Source of the DNA: an uncultured Paenalcaligenes sp.
Lineage (GTDB): Bacteria > Pseudomonadota > Gammaproteobacteria > Burkholderiales > Burkholderiaceae_B
DNA length: 38,850 nucleotides
NCBI GenBank assembly: GCA_947632305.1
Contig: CANROS010000008.1
Span: 1 to 38,850 of the forward strand
Direction: 5' to 3'
The notes beneath the pieces are model-generated. The model saw nothing but the letters and a program-made list of their open reading frames with translations. It was not told the DNA's origin and searched no databases. How positions within the stretch are numbered: the first letter of the stretch is position 1; each line of letters opens with the position of its first letter. The position numbers were made by a program, and so were the translations under genes. This document shows positions 1-7,915 of the stretch, in pieces.

Positions 1-10
1 CTTTGGCTTT

Positions 11-2317
11 ATGATCTTACCTATTCCTCCGTGGCTGCGCTTTTTTCACAGCCATTACTTACTCGCCGGTTTACGCCAATCTCTAGGTGTACTCTTGCCT
101 GTGGTCGTGCTTGGGGGAATCTTTAAGCTCTACTCTCTGGCCATCATTATGGCCATGGGCGCCATGTGTGTGGCTATCGTGGATCAAGCCGGAGGCCCTA
201 GACGCTTTCGTACCAATGAAATGCTAGGGGCCGCTATTTTAGGGACCTTTACCGTTTTCATCACCGGTTTAAGCTCTAGCTCATCCTTAGCCATTTGGGT
301 CTTAGTCCCCACTCTGGGCTTTAGTTACTCCATGCTTAATGTGTATGGAAAACGGGGCGGACTCATTGCTTTTGCGTGTTTGTTACTCATGGTTTTAACC
401 TTGCGCTATCCCATGAGTCCAGATGAAGTGCTGCTGCACACGTTCTATTCCGCAGCAGGCGCTTTTTTTTACCTTTCTTTTAGCCTGCTATTTAGACGTC
501 TGCTTTTTTTACAAGATGAACGCAGCACCTTAACCGTTGCGTTATTTGCGACCGCTTCTTATATGAAGCAGCGCGCCAAATTCTATGACATTGATACTGA
601 GCTAGACGACGCCTATCGCGATCTGATAAAAAAACAAGCGGAGATGACCGAGTCTCAACAAGCCATTCGTGACATGGTCTTACGCGAGCTGCCCAAAGGC
701 GGCACAGGCAGTGCAGAGGCTACCCGTCTTTCGTTATTGGCGATCTATGTCAATATGGAAAGCTTGCGCGATTCTCTGGTCGCTAGCCATACGGATTATG
801 TCAATCTCAGACGGGCCATGGGCAAATGTGACTTTCTCTTTTTTACCCACGATGCGCTCTACCAAATGGGTCTGGCTGTAGGACATATTGCTCTTAATGT
901 CTCTAGACGCCGTAAAACCAAGCCTCCGCATAGCGCTAAAGCCGAAATCCGTGCCCTAGAATACGAGCTAGAACGCTATAAGCGCACCCAATTTAATAAA
1001 GAGCAACCTGAAATCTATGCTCTCTTAGTCCAAATTGTGCGTCGATTACGCAATGTTCAAAATCTCATTGATCATATGGCGGCTCAAACCCGCAACCCTA
1101 GTAATGATATTCCTTTAGACCAATACCTAGATAAATCCCTAAGCCGTTTTTTAGCTAGAGATGAAATTCGTCTAGGAATGCTCACCAGTAATTTGCGCTG
1201 GAACTCAGCAACGTTTCGCTATGCCATTCGTATCAGCTGTGCCTGTTTGTTAGGGCTAGCTGTGCCCTCTGTGGTGGCGTATTTTTCACCCCAAATGGAA
1301 ATACTACAGGCGATCACGTCTTATAGTTATTGGATCATCATGACCTCGTTGGTGATCTTAAAACCCGCTTTCTCCTTAACCAAACAGCGCAATATGTTTA
1401 GATTAGCCGGCACGGCTTTGGGGTGCTTGCTCACGTTTGCTTTATTCAAAACAACCACAAACAGTGAAGTTTATTTATTTATTTTGCTGTTTGCCTATAT
1501 TTTAGGCAATAGTTTGGTGCTGCTCAATTACATGCTGTCAGCCCTATTCACTACGATTTTTGTTTTAATTTCTTTCCAGTTTTTACAAGCCAGCGATACC
1601 TTTGTGATTGGAGAGCGCTTTATAGACACCTTGATCGGTTGCGCTATTGCTTTGGTGTGCAGTTATATTCTGCCATGGTGGGAATCAAACTCGTTACACA
1701 CACTGGCCCAAAACGCCTTGCAAGCCAATAAAAACTACCTACATACCGGTTTGCTCTACGCAGAGCTTAAACGTCAACACAATGCAGCCACCAGTGTAGC
1801 CGAAGAGGGGCAGAGCCTTATGCTAAGTGCCGCTGCCTTAAGCAAACTAGAACATGACCTCATGGATGCGGATACCCAATGGCAACTGGCTAAACGTCAG
1901 GTACACATCAGTTTTAGTAATTTTTCCTCGGGCTTTTATCGAATGATGAATGAGCCTAGCTCTCATCAAACGAATGTGGCGTTATTGAATAACGTACTGA
2001 GTCAAAACCATGTGCTGGCCTCCCAAATCAGTGCCTCTATTCCTTTGTTGGCTACCCTAATAGAGGTTCCACCCGAGGTAGCTAAAGCCATTGCTTATAT
2101 TGAGCGTGAGCTAAATAATACCGACTCAGCCCCAGTCGGGTCTTTAGAGACCGAAGGGGAGCTCGCCATGTTGGCTTACCCCTTGCGTCAAATGATGCGC
2201 GCTTCTCAGCTAATACGACAAGACATGCAAGGCCTAGTGCTTAGCTCTGGGCCTCCTACCCCTGACTACGTCAAAAAACAACTTACAACGACTCAGGGCG
2301 ACGGAACACTAACTTAG
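11..2317 (+). CDS. FUSC family inner-membrane protein (YccS/YhfK-like)
   Basis: Integral membrane protein of the fusaric acid resistance/YccS-YhfK superfamily. The layout is typical: an N-terminal block of about six hydrophobic helices (roughly residues 18-165), a soluble helical region (about 170-400), a second block of about six helices (about 400-560), and a C-terminal cytoplasmic helical domain. The length of about 768 residues fits the YccS family. Members are proposed aromatic-acid or small-molecule exporters, but the substrate is usually unknown and the sequence does not show it. The ATG at position 11 has no visible ribosome binding site and the frame is open to the window edge, so the true start may lie upstream and the gene may be slightly 5'-truncated here. 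Its 3' end overlaps the convergent yaaA by 35 bp. The family call is firm; the function is not. Confidence 0.85.
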   Translation: MILPIPPWLRFFHSHYLLAGLRQSLGVLLPVVVLGGIFKLYSLAIIMAMGAMCVAIVDQAGGPRRFRTNEMLGAAILGTFTVFITGLSSSSSLAIWVLVPTLGFSYSMLNVYGKRGGLIAFACLLLMVLTLRYPMSPDEVLLHTFYSAAGAFFYLSFSLLFRRLLFLQDERSTLTVALFATASYMKQRAKFYDIDTELDDAYRDLIKKQAEMTESQQAIRDMVLRELPKGGTGSAEATRLSLLAIYVNMESLRDSLVASHTDYVNLRRAMGKCDFLFFTHDALYQMGLAVGHIALNVSRRRKTKPPHSAKAEIRALEYELERYKRTQFNKEQPEIYALLVQIVRRLRNVQNLIDHMAAQTRNPSNDIPLDQYLDKSLSRFLARDEIRLGMLTSNLRWNSATFRYAIRISCACLLGLAVPSVVAYFSPQMEILQAITSYSYWIIMTSLVILKPAFSLTKQRNMFRLAGTALGCLLTFALFKTTTNSEVYLFILLFAYILGNSLVLLNYMLSALFTTIFVLISFQFLQASDTFVIGERFIDTLIGCAIALVCSYILPWWESNSLHTLAQNALQANKNYLHTGLLYAELKRQHNAATSVAEEGQSLMLSAAALSKLEHDLMDADTQWQLAKRQVHISFSNFSSGFYRMMNEPSSHQTNVALLNNVLSQNHVLASQISASIPLLATLIEVPPEVAKAIAYIERELNNTDSAPVGSLETEGELAMLAYPLRQMMRASQLIRQDMQGLVLSSGPPTPDYVKKQLTTTQGDGTLT

Positions 2318-3065
2318 ATTCCGAAGAAACCTCTGGCACAAAACCATAGCCTTCGTAATCAAACCCTTTTAAGCTTTCTACGTCGGCACATTGCTGATCA
2401 ATGGCGTAACGCAGCATTAAGCCACGCGCTTTTTTGGCATAAAAACTAATAATTTTCCAATCAGCGCCTTTTTGATCCTGAAAAACACACTCGACCACAG
2501 GAAATTTCAACGCTTTTTTATCCACAGCCTTGAAGTATTCATTGGAAGCCAAGTTAATCACTACAGGACTAGGCATAGCGCTTTGCTGTAGGTATTGGTT
2601 AATGTATTGTGCCAGCTGACTACCCCAATACTCATAGAGGTTTTTGCCTGCAGAAGTAGCGAGCTTAGTCCCCATTTCTAAACGATACGGCTGCATTAAG
2701 TCCAATGGACGCAACACTCCGTATAAACCGCTTAAAACCAACGCATGCTGCTGAAGCCACTCTAGTTGCTCATCAGATAACTGATTGGCCTGTAAACCTT
2801 CGTAGACGTCACCATTAAAAGCCAACGCAGCCTGTCTAGCATTCTCTAAATTAAAAGTCGGCTCCCAGTCTTGGTAGCGCTGCACATTAAGCTCAGCCAA
2901 GGCATCACTAAGCTTCATTAGTTCTTTAATGTCAGTGGTGCTTTGAGTACGTAACACCTCAATTAGGGCTTGGGCTTGTGGCACCATTACTGGCTGCGTC
3001 TGCAAAGTCGTACGTACTGGCGTGTCGTAATCCAGCTTTTTAGCTGGAGATAAAATAAATAACAT
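2283..3065 (-). CDS. yaaA: Peroxide stress protein YaaA (DUF328)
   Basis: YaaA/UPF0246 family protein of 260 residues, the usual family length. The N-terminus starts MLFILSPAKKLDY, the family signature. I chose the ATG at 3065 over an in-frame upstream start at 3101 because the signature begins there and a GAGG Shine-Dalgarno lies about 8 nt before it. In E. coli YaaA lowers intracellular free iron during hydrogen peroxide stress and limits Fenton damage; that is family knowledge. It lies 13 bp downstream of bdhA on the same strand and is probably co-transcribed with it. Its last 35 bp overlap the end of the convergent FUSC gene, so no terminator fits between the two. Confidence 0.93.
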   Translation of the reverse strand: MLFILSPAKKLDYDTPVRTTLQTQPVMVPQAQALIEVLRTQSTTDIKELMKLSDALAELNVQRYQDWEPTFNLENARQAALAFNGDVYEGLQANQLSDEQLEWLQQHALVLSGLYGVLRPLDLMQPYRLEMGTKLATSAGKNLYEYWGSQLAQYINQYLQQSAMPSPVVINLASNEYFKAVDKKALKFPVVECVFQDQKGADWKIISFYAKKARGLMLRYAIDQQCADVESLKGFDYEGYGFVPEVSSESKLVFRRPESL

Positions 3066-3078
3066 ACAAAACCTCAAG

Positions 3079-3861
3079 TTAGCGAGCGGTCCAACCACCA
3101 TCTAAAGTTAACGTAGACCCAGTCATTTGTACGGCAGCATCAGAGCATAAAAACATGGCGGCGCCCCCCACCTGTTGGGGAGTCACAAACTGCAAAGATG
3201 GCTGCTTTTCTGCTAAAAGCAGACGTGCAGCTGCTTCTAGGTCGATTTGATGCTGAGCTGCTAAGGCTTCAATTTGGGCTTCGACTAAAGGGGTACGGAC
3301 CCAACCCGGACAAATAGCATTACACGTAATACCACTACCCGCATTTTCTAAGGCGGTGACTTTGGTCAGCCCCAGCACGCCATGTTTAGCCGCTACGTAC
3401 GCCGCTTTGAGTTCGGAAGCGACCAACCCATGCGCAGAGGCAATATTAATAATCCGCCCCCAACTTTGTTTTTGCATTAACGGCAAGACTTCGGCAGTGG
3501 TATGAAACACAGCGGATAAATTTAAGGCAATGATTTGATCCCAACGCTCAGTTGGGAAGTCTTCCAGACGCGCTGTGTGCTGAACACCAGCATTATTCAC
3601 TAAAATATCTATGCGCCCCATTAATTGGGCGGCTTGACGTATCAACTGGCGAGCCGATTCAGGCTGGCTTAAATCAGCTGCAATATAATGCACCTTAACG
3701 TCATTTTGTAACTCTAAATTGACACGAACCTTTTCTATTTCAGTCGCATCACCAAAACCATTTAAAATAATATTGGCGCCTTGTGCCGCCAACTGCTGGG
3801 CTATAGCCAAGCCAATGCCACTGGTAGATCCAGTAATGACTGCTGTTTTATCAGTAAGCAT
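3079..3861 (-). CDS. bdhA: 3-hydroxybutyrate dehydrogenase (SDR family)
   Basis: Classical short-chain dehydrogenase of 260 residues. The Rossmann glycine motif TGSTSGIG is at residues 10-17 and NNAG at 89-92. The catalytic set is N114, S142, Y155 and K159. The pattern around the active site (IASAHG, then AAYVAAKHG) and the GWVRTPLV segment match bacterial D-3-hydroxybutyrate dehydrogenases, which interconvert 3-hydroxybutyrate and acetoacetate with NAD+ in polyhydroxybutyrate or ketone-body use. It is cytoplasmic. The GGAG Shine-Dalgarno lies about 8 nt before the ATG and sits inside a 17-bp palindrome (3863-3879). It is the first gene of a two-gene unit with yaaA. Other SDR substrates cannot be fully excluded, but the motif set strongly favours BdhA. 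Confidence 0.92.
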   Translation of the reverse strand: MLTDKTAVITGSTSGIGLAIAQQLAAQGANIILNGFGDATEIEKVRVNLELQNDVKVHYIAADLSQPESARQLIRQAAQLMGRIDILVNNAGVQHTARLEDFPTERWDQIIALNLSAVFHTTAEVLPLMQKQSWGRIINIASAHGLVASELKAAYVAAKHGVLGLTKVTALENAGSGITCNAICPGWVRTPLVEAQIEALAAQHQIDLEAAARLLLAEKQPSLQFVTPQQVGGAAMFLCSDAAVQMTGSTLTLDGGWTAR

Positions 3862-3862
3862 T

Positions 3863-3879
3863 CATTTCTCCGAGAAATG
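3863..3879 (-). promoter_or_regulatory. Palindrome covering the bdhA Shine-Dalgarno
   Basis: CATTTCTC and GAGAAATG form a perfect 8-bp inverted repeat around a single central base, 1 nt upstream of the bdhA start codon. The GGAG ribosome binding site is in the middle. It could be a DNA operator, or an RNA hairpin (6-bp stem, 5-nt loop) hiding the ribosome binding site. A second small symmetric element, GGGTAACCC, follows at 3881-3889. The symmetry is seen in the sequence; the function is inferred. Confidence 0.5.
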
Positions 3880-3919
3880 TGGGTAACCCCTATTTAAATA
3901 ATGCTCTTAGTGTAGCGCT

Positions 3920-3947
3920 TTGACCTACAGTCGTGTACCGGTATCTA
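3920..3947 (+). promoter_or_regulatory. Candidate promoter for tRNA-Ser
   Basis: TTGACC (3920-3925) and TATCTA (3942-3947) are separated by 16 bp, a plausible sigma-70 pair about 75 nt upstream of the mature tRNA. A second -10-like TAGAAT lies at 3982-3987 but has no good -35. The choice between them is open. Confidence 0.4.
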
Positions 3948-3991
3948 CAGAAAGCTCTGGTCTTTTTTTCTTAATCTCTGGTAGAATGTGA

Positions 3992-4020
3992 GTCTTACTT
4001 TTCAGACCTAAAAGTAAGAC
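3992..4020 (+). other. Perfect 11-bp stem-loop in the tRNA leader
   Basis: GTCTTACTTTT (3992-4002) and AAAAGTAAGAC (4010-4020) pair perfectly around a 7-nt loop, CAGACCT. The stem ends 4 nt before the mature 5' end of tRNA-Ser. Neither strand has a U-tract right after the stem, so it does not look like an intrinsic terminator. A role in 5' leader processing or as a protein site is possible but not shown. Confidence 0.7.
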
Positions 4021-4024
4021 TTGC

Positions 4025-4114
4025 GGGCAGGTGGCAGAGTGGTCGAATGCGCTGGACTCGAAATCCAGTATACGTGCAAGCGTATCGTGAGTTCGAATCT
4101 CACCCTGCCCGCCA
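4025..4114 (+). tRNA. tRNA-Ser (anticodon CGA)
   Basis: Full cloverleaf of 90 nt with encoded CCA. The acceptor stem GGGCAGG (4025-4031) pairs with CCTGCCC (4104-4110), followed by discriminator G and CCA. The anticodon stem CTGGA/TCCAG closes the loop CTCGAAA with anticodon CGA at 4059-4061, which reads UCG serine codons. A long variable arm with ACG/CGT pairing is present, as expected for class II tRNA-Ser, and the T-arm is GTGAG TTCGAAT CTCAC. It faces the convergent nar operon, whose last gene stops 18 bp away. Confidence 0.98.
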
Positions 4115-4132
4115 TTTCTTAGTTTCCCCCCA

Positions 4133-5005
4133 TCAAAAACGGCCCGCTGCGGCCCATGGCGCGTCTGCCATATCAATCCCCTTGATTTCAGCCCCTTGCA
4201 CTAAACGCTGCATATATTCCCGTCCTTTTTTAACCCAAGATGCTTTTTCATGGGCTTCTTTTAGGTAGGGCAACACCGCCTCAAAAGGTAGAACTTGGCC
4301 ACGCTCACGCGCATCCAAACGGATAATATGATAGCCATAGCGGGTCGCCACCGGCTCAGAGTAAATAGCGCCTTCTGTCATGGTAGCCAATACGGCCTCG
4401 AATTCAGGCACCGTATCCCCTGCGGCGAGCTGTCCCAAAAGCCCTCCATTCGCTTTAGAAGGACAAGCACTGTATTCCTGTGCCAAACGGCTAAATTGAC
4501 TCGGGTTTGTTTTTAGCTCGGCCAAAACAAGCTGAGCCTGCTGCAAAGCGGCTTGATAACGGACGGCGTCGTCTGCAGAGGCCACAAACAAAATATGTGC
4601 GGCCTCATACAGAGAAGGACTCGTAAAGCGACTGGGGTTGGCGTCATACGTTGCCCGTAACATCGCCTCATCGTATTCAGCCGGCTCAATGGCATTTTCT
4701 ATCAAAGCACGTATAGAAGCCTCAAGCTCTGTTTCCCACTGCCCCTCTGAAAGCTCTATGGGTTTGATCTCAACCGCTTGAGCCTGTGCCGTTTGGTGCA
4801 AAAGCTCTTTCAAGACCAAAGCATGCGCGGCCGCCCGCCACGCCCAACCTGGCTTATCCTTGGGCATAGGGTGGTGCTGCGCCTCTGTGGCAATCGCCTC
4901 CGACGAGATCTCTACTCCATTGACTAAAATAGGATCGGCTGGCTCAGGAGCACTCGCTTTTTTGTTAGACCGTGACTTTTCAGGAGTAATAGCAATAACT
5001 CTCAT
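4133..5005 (-). CDS. Parvulin-type peptidyl-prolyl isomerase at the end of the nar operon
   Basis: PpiC/NifM-like protein of 290 residues. The parvulin domain spans about residues 132-235 and includes AAHILF (H137), a Cys at 181 in the SACPSKANGGLLG segment, and the closing GYHIIRLD (H226). An N-terminal helical region of about 100 residues precedes it. There is no signal peptide or lipobox, so it should be cytoplasmic, unlike SurA or PrsA. The start is supported by AGAGAGG 8 nt upstream. It begins 3 bp after the narI stop, so it is translated as the last gene of narK-GHJI. The same position is occupied by a PpiC gene in the Pseudomonas aeruginosa nar operon (established knowledge). A role in folding or assembly of the nitrate reductase is inferred. 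No terminator is visible before the tRNA on the opposite strand. Confidence 0.88.
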   Translation of the reverse strand: MRVIAITPEKSRSNKKASAPEPADPILVNGVEISSEAIATEAQHHPMPKDKPGWAWRAAAHALVLKELLHQTAQAQAVEIKPIELSEGQWETELEASIRALIENAIEPAEYDEAMLRATYDANPSRFTSPSLYEAAHILFVASADDAVRYQAALQQAQLVLAELKTNPSQFSRLAQEYSACPSKANGGLLGQLAAGDTVPEFEAVLATMTEGAIYSEPVATRYGYHIIRLDARERGQVLPFEAVLPYLKEAHEKASWVKKGREYMQRLVQGAEIKGIDMADAPWAAAGRF

Positions 5006-5008
5006 GCT

Positions 5009-5689
5009 TTAGACCTCTCTTTTTGAACGAACAATCTGATAGCCGGGACGCCAGACATAACGAAGCGGCGCAGAAAAAATATGCACCAAACGAGTAAAAG
5101 GTAACAGCAGAAAAATAGTTAAACCTAAAAAGATATGCAGCTTAAATAACCAAGAGGTGCCCACCAAATAAGCAGCGGCACCGCCCTGAAAGAACACAAT
5201 GGCTTGAGCCCACTGCATCAATCGGACCATTTCGCCACCATCTAAATGCTGCAAAGATAAAAAGATCGTTCCTAAGCCCAAAATAACCTGAAGCACCAAC
5301 AAGGCTAAAATCCCCGTATCCGCAAAGGTTGAAGTCGCGCGCACGCGAGGATTGGTTAAGCGACGGTGCAATAAAATCAGGCCACCTATTAGCGTCATAA
5401 CACCTGCTATACCTCCAACCACAATCGCCAATACCTGCTTAAAGCTATGGCTAATGCCCAACATATCAAAAAAGGCGATAGGCGTTAATAGGCCCACCAA
5501 ATGCCCAAAGAAAATAATAATAATCCCCACATGAAACAACACAGAACCCAGCACAAATTGTTTATTGCTTAACAATTGACTGGATTTAGTTTTCCATGAA
5601 AAAGGATCACGGTCGTAGCGCGCAATGCTTCCCACTACCATCACAGTTAAAGCAATGTATGGGTAAATACCAAAAAGAAATTCATGCAT
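5009..5689 (-). CDS. narI: Respiratory nitrate reductase gamma subunit (cytochrome b)
   Basis: Membrane diheme cytochrome b of 226 residues with five hydrophobic helices, the NarI family length. The four expected heme-ligand histidines are present as H53 (LFHVG), H63 (FGHLVG), H185 (KLHIFLG) and H203 (RLVHIFS). The C-terminal tail WRPGYQIVR matches NarI. It takes electrons from quinol at the cytoplasmic membrane and passes them through NarH to NarG, contributing to proton motive force. The start has a strong AGGAGG site. It lies 13 bp after narJ and 3 bp before the parvulin gene. Confidence 0.97.
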   Translation of the reverse strand: MHEFLFGIYPYIALTVMVVGSIARYDRDPFSWKTKSSQLLSNKQFVLGSVLFHVGIIIIFFGHLVGLLTPIAFFDMLGISHSFKQVLAIVVGGIAGVMTLIGGLILLHRRLTNPRVRATSTFADTGILALLVLQVILGLGTIFLSLQHLDGGEMVRLMQWAQAIVFFQGGAAAYLVGTSWLFKLHIFLGLTIFLLLPFTRLVHIFSAPLRYVWRPGYQIVRSKREV

Positions 5690-5702
5690 AATTGCCTCCT
5701 GT

Positions 5703-6395
5703 TTAGGAATCAGTCGCTGCTAAAGGTCGATGAATACGAATAGGGGCTTCGTGTACCTGTGGAGCGGCGCTCTCATTGGCCGTAGGGCCAAACATGACCT
5801 GGGCTTCTTGCCAAACCGCATCCAAAGCCTCTAAGTCCTCGGGATTATCGGTAGGTTGTGCCAACAGCTCTTGAGCTTGCTCTGAGCTAGCATCCGCATG
5901 AGCAAACGCCACCAAAGCCTGAAATACCGCGGCATAAGAACTGCGGCGTTTCTCTAGGCGTTCAGCCAAAGCCACTAGAATATGCCCGGCATCCGCTAAT
6001 ATGTCTTGGGCCGTCTCAAGAGGCTGCGTGGACAAGAACTCCAATAACACCGGCAAATGATCAGGCAGCTCGGAACTGATTAGCTCTACCCCTCCCTGTC
6101 TGTAGGTTTCAAGCAAGTCCACCATAGCACCACCTCTATCGCGCCCTTCGCCGTGTACATGCTCAAACAAATTCAAAGACAAACTACGCGAACGATCAAA
6201 CAATAAGACATATTGCTCTTGGAGCTCGTAAAGATCTTGATGCTCAAGCGCCTGTAGCAAAGGGGCTAATCGGGCCACGCTGTCTGCCGTTAAAATACCT
6301 TCTTCCTGTAAGAGCGGCATCATTATCGGCACCGCTTGTTGCAGTTCCTCGCTGGGGTAGGTCAACAAGACAGATAAAACGGTAAACGTCTTCAT
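5703..6395 (-). CDS. narJ: Nitrate reductase assembly chaperone NarJ
   Basis: NarJ/TorD-family chaperone of 230 residues. The diagnostic segment LFDRSRSLSLNLFEHVHGEGRDRG... begins near residue 65. NarJ binds the NarG N-terminus and holds the NarGH complex until molybdenum cofactor insertion and membrane docking are done; it is not part of the final enzyme. Its ATG overlaps the narH stop by 4 bp (ATGA), which implies translational coupling. The C-terminal part (about 180-230) is acidic and loosely conserved, as usual in this family. Confidence 0.96.
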   Translation of the reverse strand: MKTFTVLSVLLTYPSEELQQAVPIMMPLLQEEGILTADSVARLAPLLQALEHQDLYELQEQYVLLFDRSRSLSLNLFEHVHGEGRDRGGAMVDLLETYRQGGVELISSELPDHLPVLLEFLSTQPLETAQDILADAGHILVALAERLEKRRSSYAAVFQALVAFAHADASSEQAQELLAQPTDNPEDLEALDAVWQEAQVMFGPTANESAAPQVHEAPIRIHRPLAATDS

Positions 6396-7915
6396 ACTAA
6401 GGACTCCTGTCGGCTACGTAGTTTTTTACCGCCGCCGAACATCGTACGACCAGAGCTTCCGGTAGAGCACTGATTACCATCAGTAAAGCCACAACCACTA
6501 CGCAAATCGTAAGCATCCTCGACCTCCTCCCGGTGGGTTGTAGGAATAACAAAACGATCCTCGTAATTGGCTATAGCTAACAGCTGATACATATCATCAA
6601 TCTGGGCAGGCGTGAGATTGACCCGGTTCGCTACGTTATGGTCAATCACGCCATCCACTGTTTTAGCTCGCATATAAGAACGCATGGCCAACATACGCTC
6701 TAAGGCTAGGATAATGGGAGCATCATCGCCTGCAGTCAGCATATTCGATAAATAACGCACTGGAATACGTAAAGACCTGACATCTGGCATGCCATCCACC
6801 GCCGCCACCTGCCCCGCCTCAGCCGCATGTTGAATTGGCGATAGAGGAGGCACATACCACACCATGGGTAAGGTTCTGTATTCAGGGTGCAAGGGGAAAG
6901 CGATTTTCCACTCCATGGCCATTTTCCAAACGGGTGAGTTTTGCGCCCCTTTAATCCAGTCCTCAGGTACCCCGCCGGCTCGAGCCGCTTTGATCACCTC
7001 GGGATCGTTTGGATCTAAAAACACACCCAACTGCGCATCATAGAGGTCCTGTTCGTTTTCTACGCTAGCAGCAGCTTCGATCTTATCGGCGTCATATAAC
7101 ATCACGCCCAAATAACGAATACGCCCCACACAGGTTTCGGAGCATACCGTCGGTTGACCGCTTTCCAAGCGTGGGTAACACATAATGCATTTTTCGGATT
7201 TACCGGTTGACCAGTTATAGTAAATTTTTTTGTAAGGACAACCCGACACACACATGCGCCAACCCCTACATTTTTCTTGGTCAATTAAAACCACACCATC
7301 ATTTTCACGCTTGTAAATAGCCCCCGAGGGACAGGAGGCCACACAAGTGGGGTTTAAACAGTGTTCGCACAAGCGCGGCAAATACATCATGAAGCTATTT
7401 TCATACTGGCCGTAGATTTCTTTTTGCACCCCTTCAAAGTTGTAGTCTTGGGCACGCTTTTCAAATTCACCGCCTAGAATTTCCTCCCAGTTTGGCCCCC
7501 ATTCTATTTTTTCAATTCGCTCACCTGTGATCACGGAGCGCGGACGAGCCGTGGGAAAGGCTTTCATCTCTGGAGCCGACTTTAAATGATCATAGTCATA
7601 ATCAAAGGGCTCATAAAAATCATCGATTTCAGGCAAGTTGGGGTTGGCAAAAATATTAGCCAAAATACGCCATTTGCCCCCTTGTTTGGGCTGTAGGGCC
7701 CCAGAGCTGGTACGTGTCCAGCCCCCTTTCCAGCGCTTTTGGTTTTCCCAGTCTTTGGGGTAACCTATGCCAGGCTTACTTTCCACGTTATTAAACCAAG
7801 CGTACTCAACCCCTTCTCGGCTAGTCCACACGTTTTTACAGGTGACAGAACAGGTATGACAGCCAATACACTTGTCTAAGTTCAACACCATTCCTATCTG
7901 GGCTCGGACTCTCAT
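6392..7915 (-). CDS. narH: Respiratory nitrate reductase beta subunit (iron-sulfur)
   Basis: Iron-sulfur electron-transfer subunit of 507 residues. Four cysteine clusters are visible: C16/C19/C22/C26 (CIGCHTCSVTCKNVW), a second in CEHCLNPTCVASCP, a third in CRGWRMCVSGCP, where Trp replaces a Cys as in [3Fe-4S]-containing NarH, and a fourth in CIMCYPRLESGQPTVCSETC. Together they hold one [3Fe-4S] and three [4Fe-4S] clusters that link NarI hemes to NarG. It is on the cytoplasmic face of the membrane. It overlaps narG by 4 bp upstream and narJ by 4 bp downstream. Confidence 0.98.
   Translation of the reverse strand: MRVRAQIGMVLNLDKCIGCHTCSVTCKNVWTSREGVEYAWFNNVESKPGIGYPKDWENQKRWKGGWTRTSSGALQPKQGGKWRILANIFANPNLPEIDDFYEPFDYDYDHLKSAPEMKAFPTARPRSVITGERIEKIEWGPNWEEILGGEFEKRAQDYNFEGVQKEIYGQYENSFMMYLPRLCEHCLNPTCVASCPSGAIYKRENDGVVLIDQEKCRGWRMCVSGCPYKKIYYNWSTGKSEKCIMCYPRLESGQPTVCSETCVGRIRYLGVMLYDADKIEAAASVENEQDLYDAQLGVFLDPNDPEVIKAARAGGVPEDWIKGAQNSPVWKMAMEWKIAFPLHPEYRTLPMVWYVPPLSPIQHAAEAGQVAAVDGMPDVRSLRIPVRYLSNMLTAGDDAPIILALERMLAMRSYMRAKTVDGVIDHNVANRVNLTPAQIDDMYQLLAIANYEDRFVIPTTHREEVEDAYDLRSGCGFTDGNQCSTGSSGRTMFGGGKKLRSRQESLV

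Noticed and set aside
3925-4176. Open frame antisense to tRNA-Ser (83 residues, including GEIRTHDTLA)
   Set aside because: It is the well-known false protein produced by reading a tRNA-Ser gene backwards; the tRNA explains this DNA.
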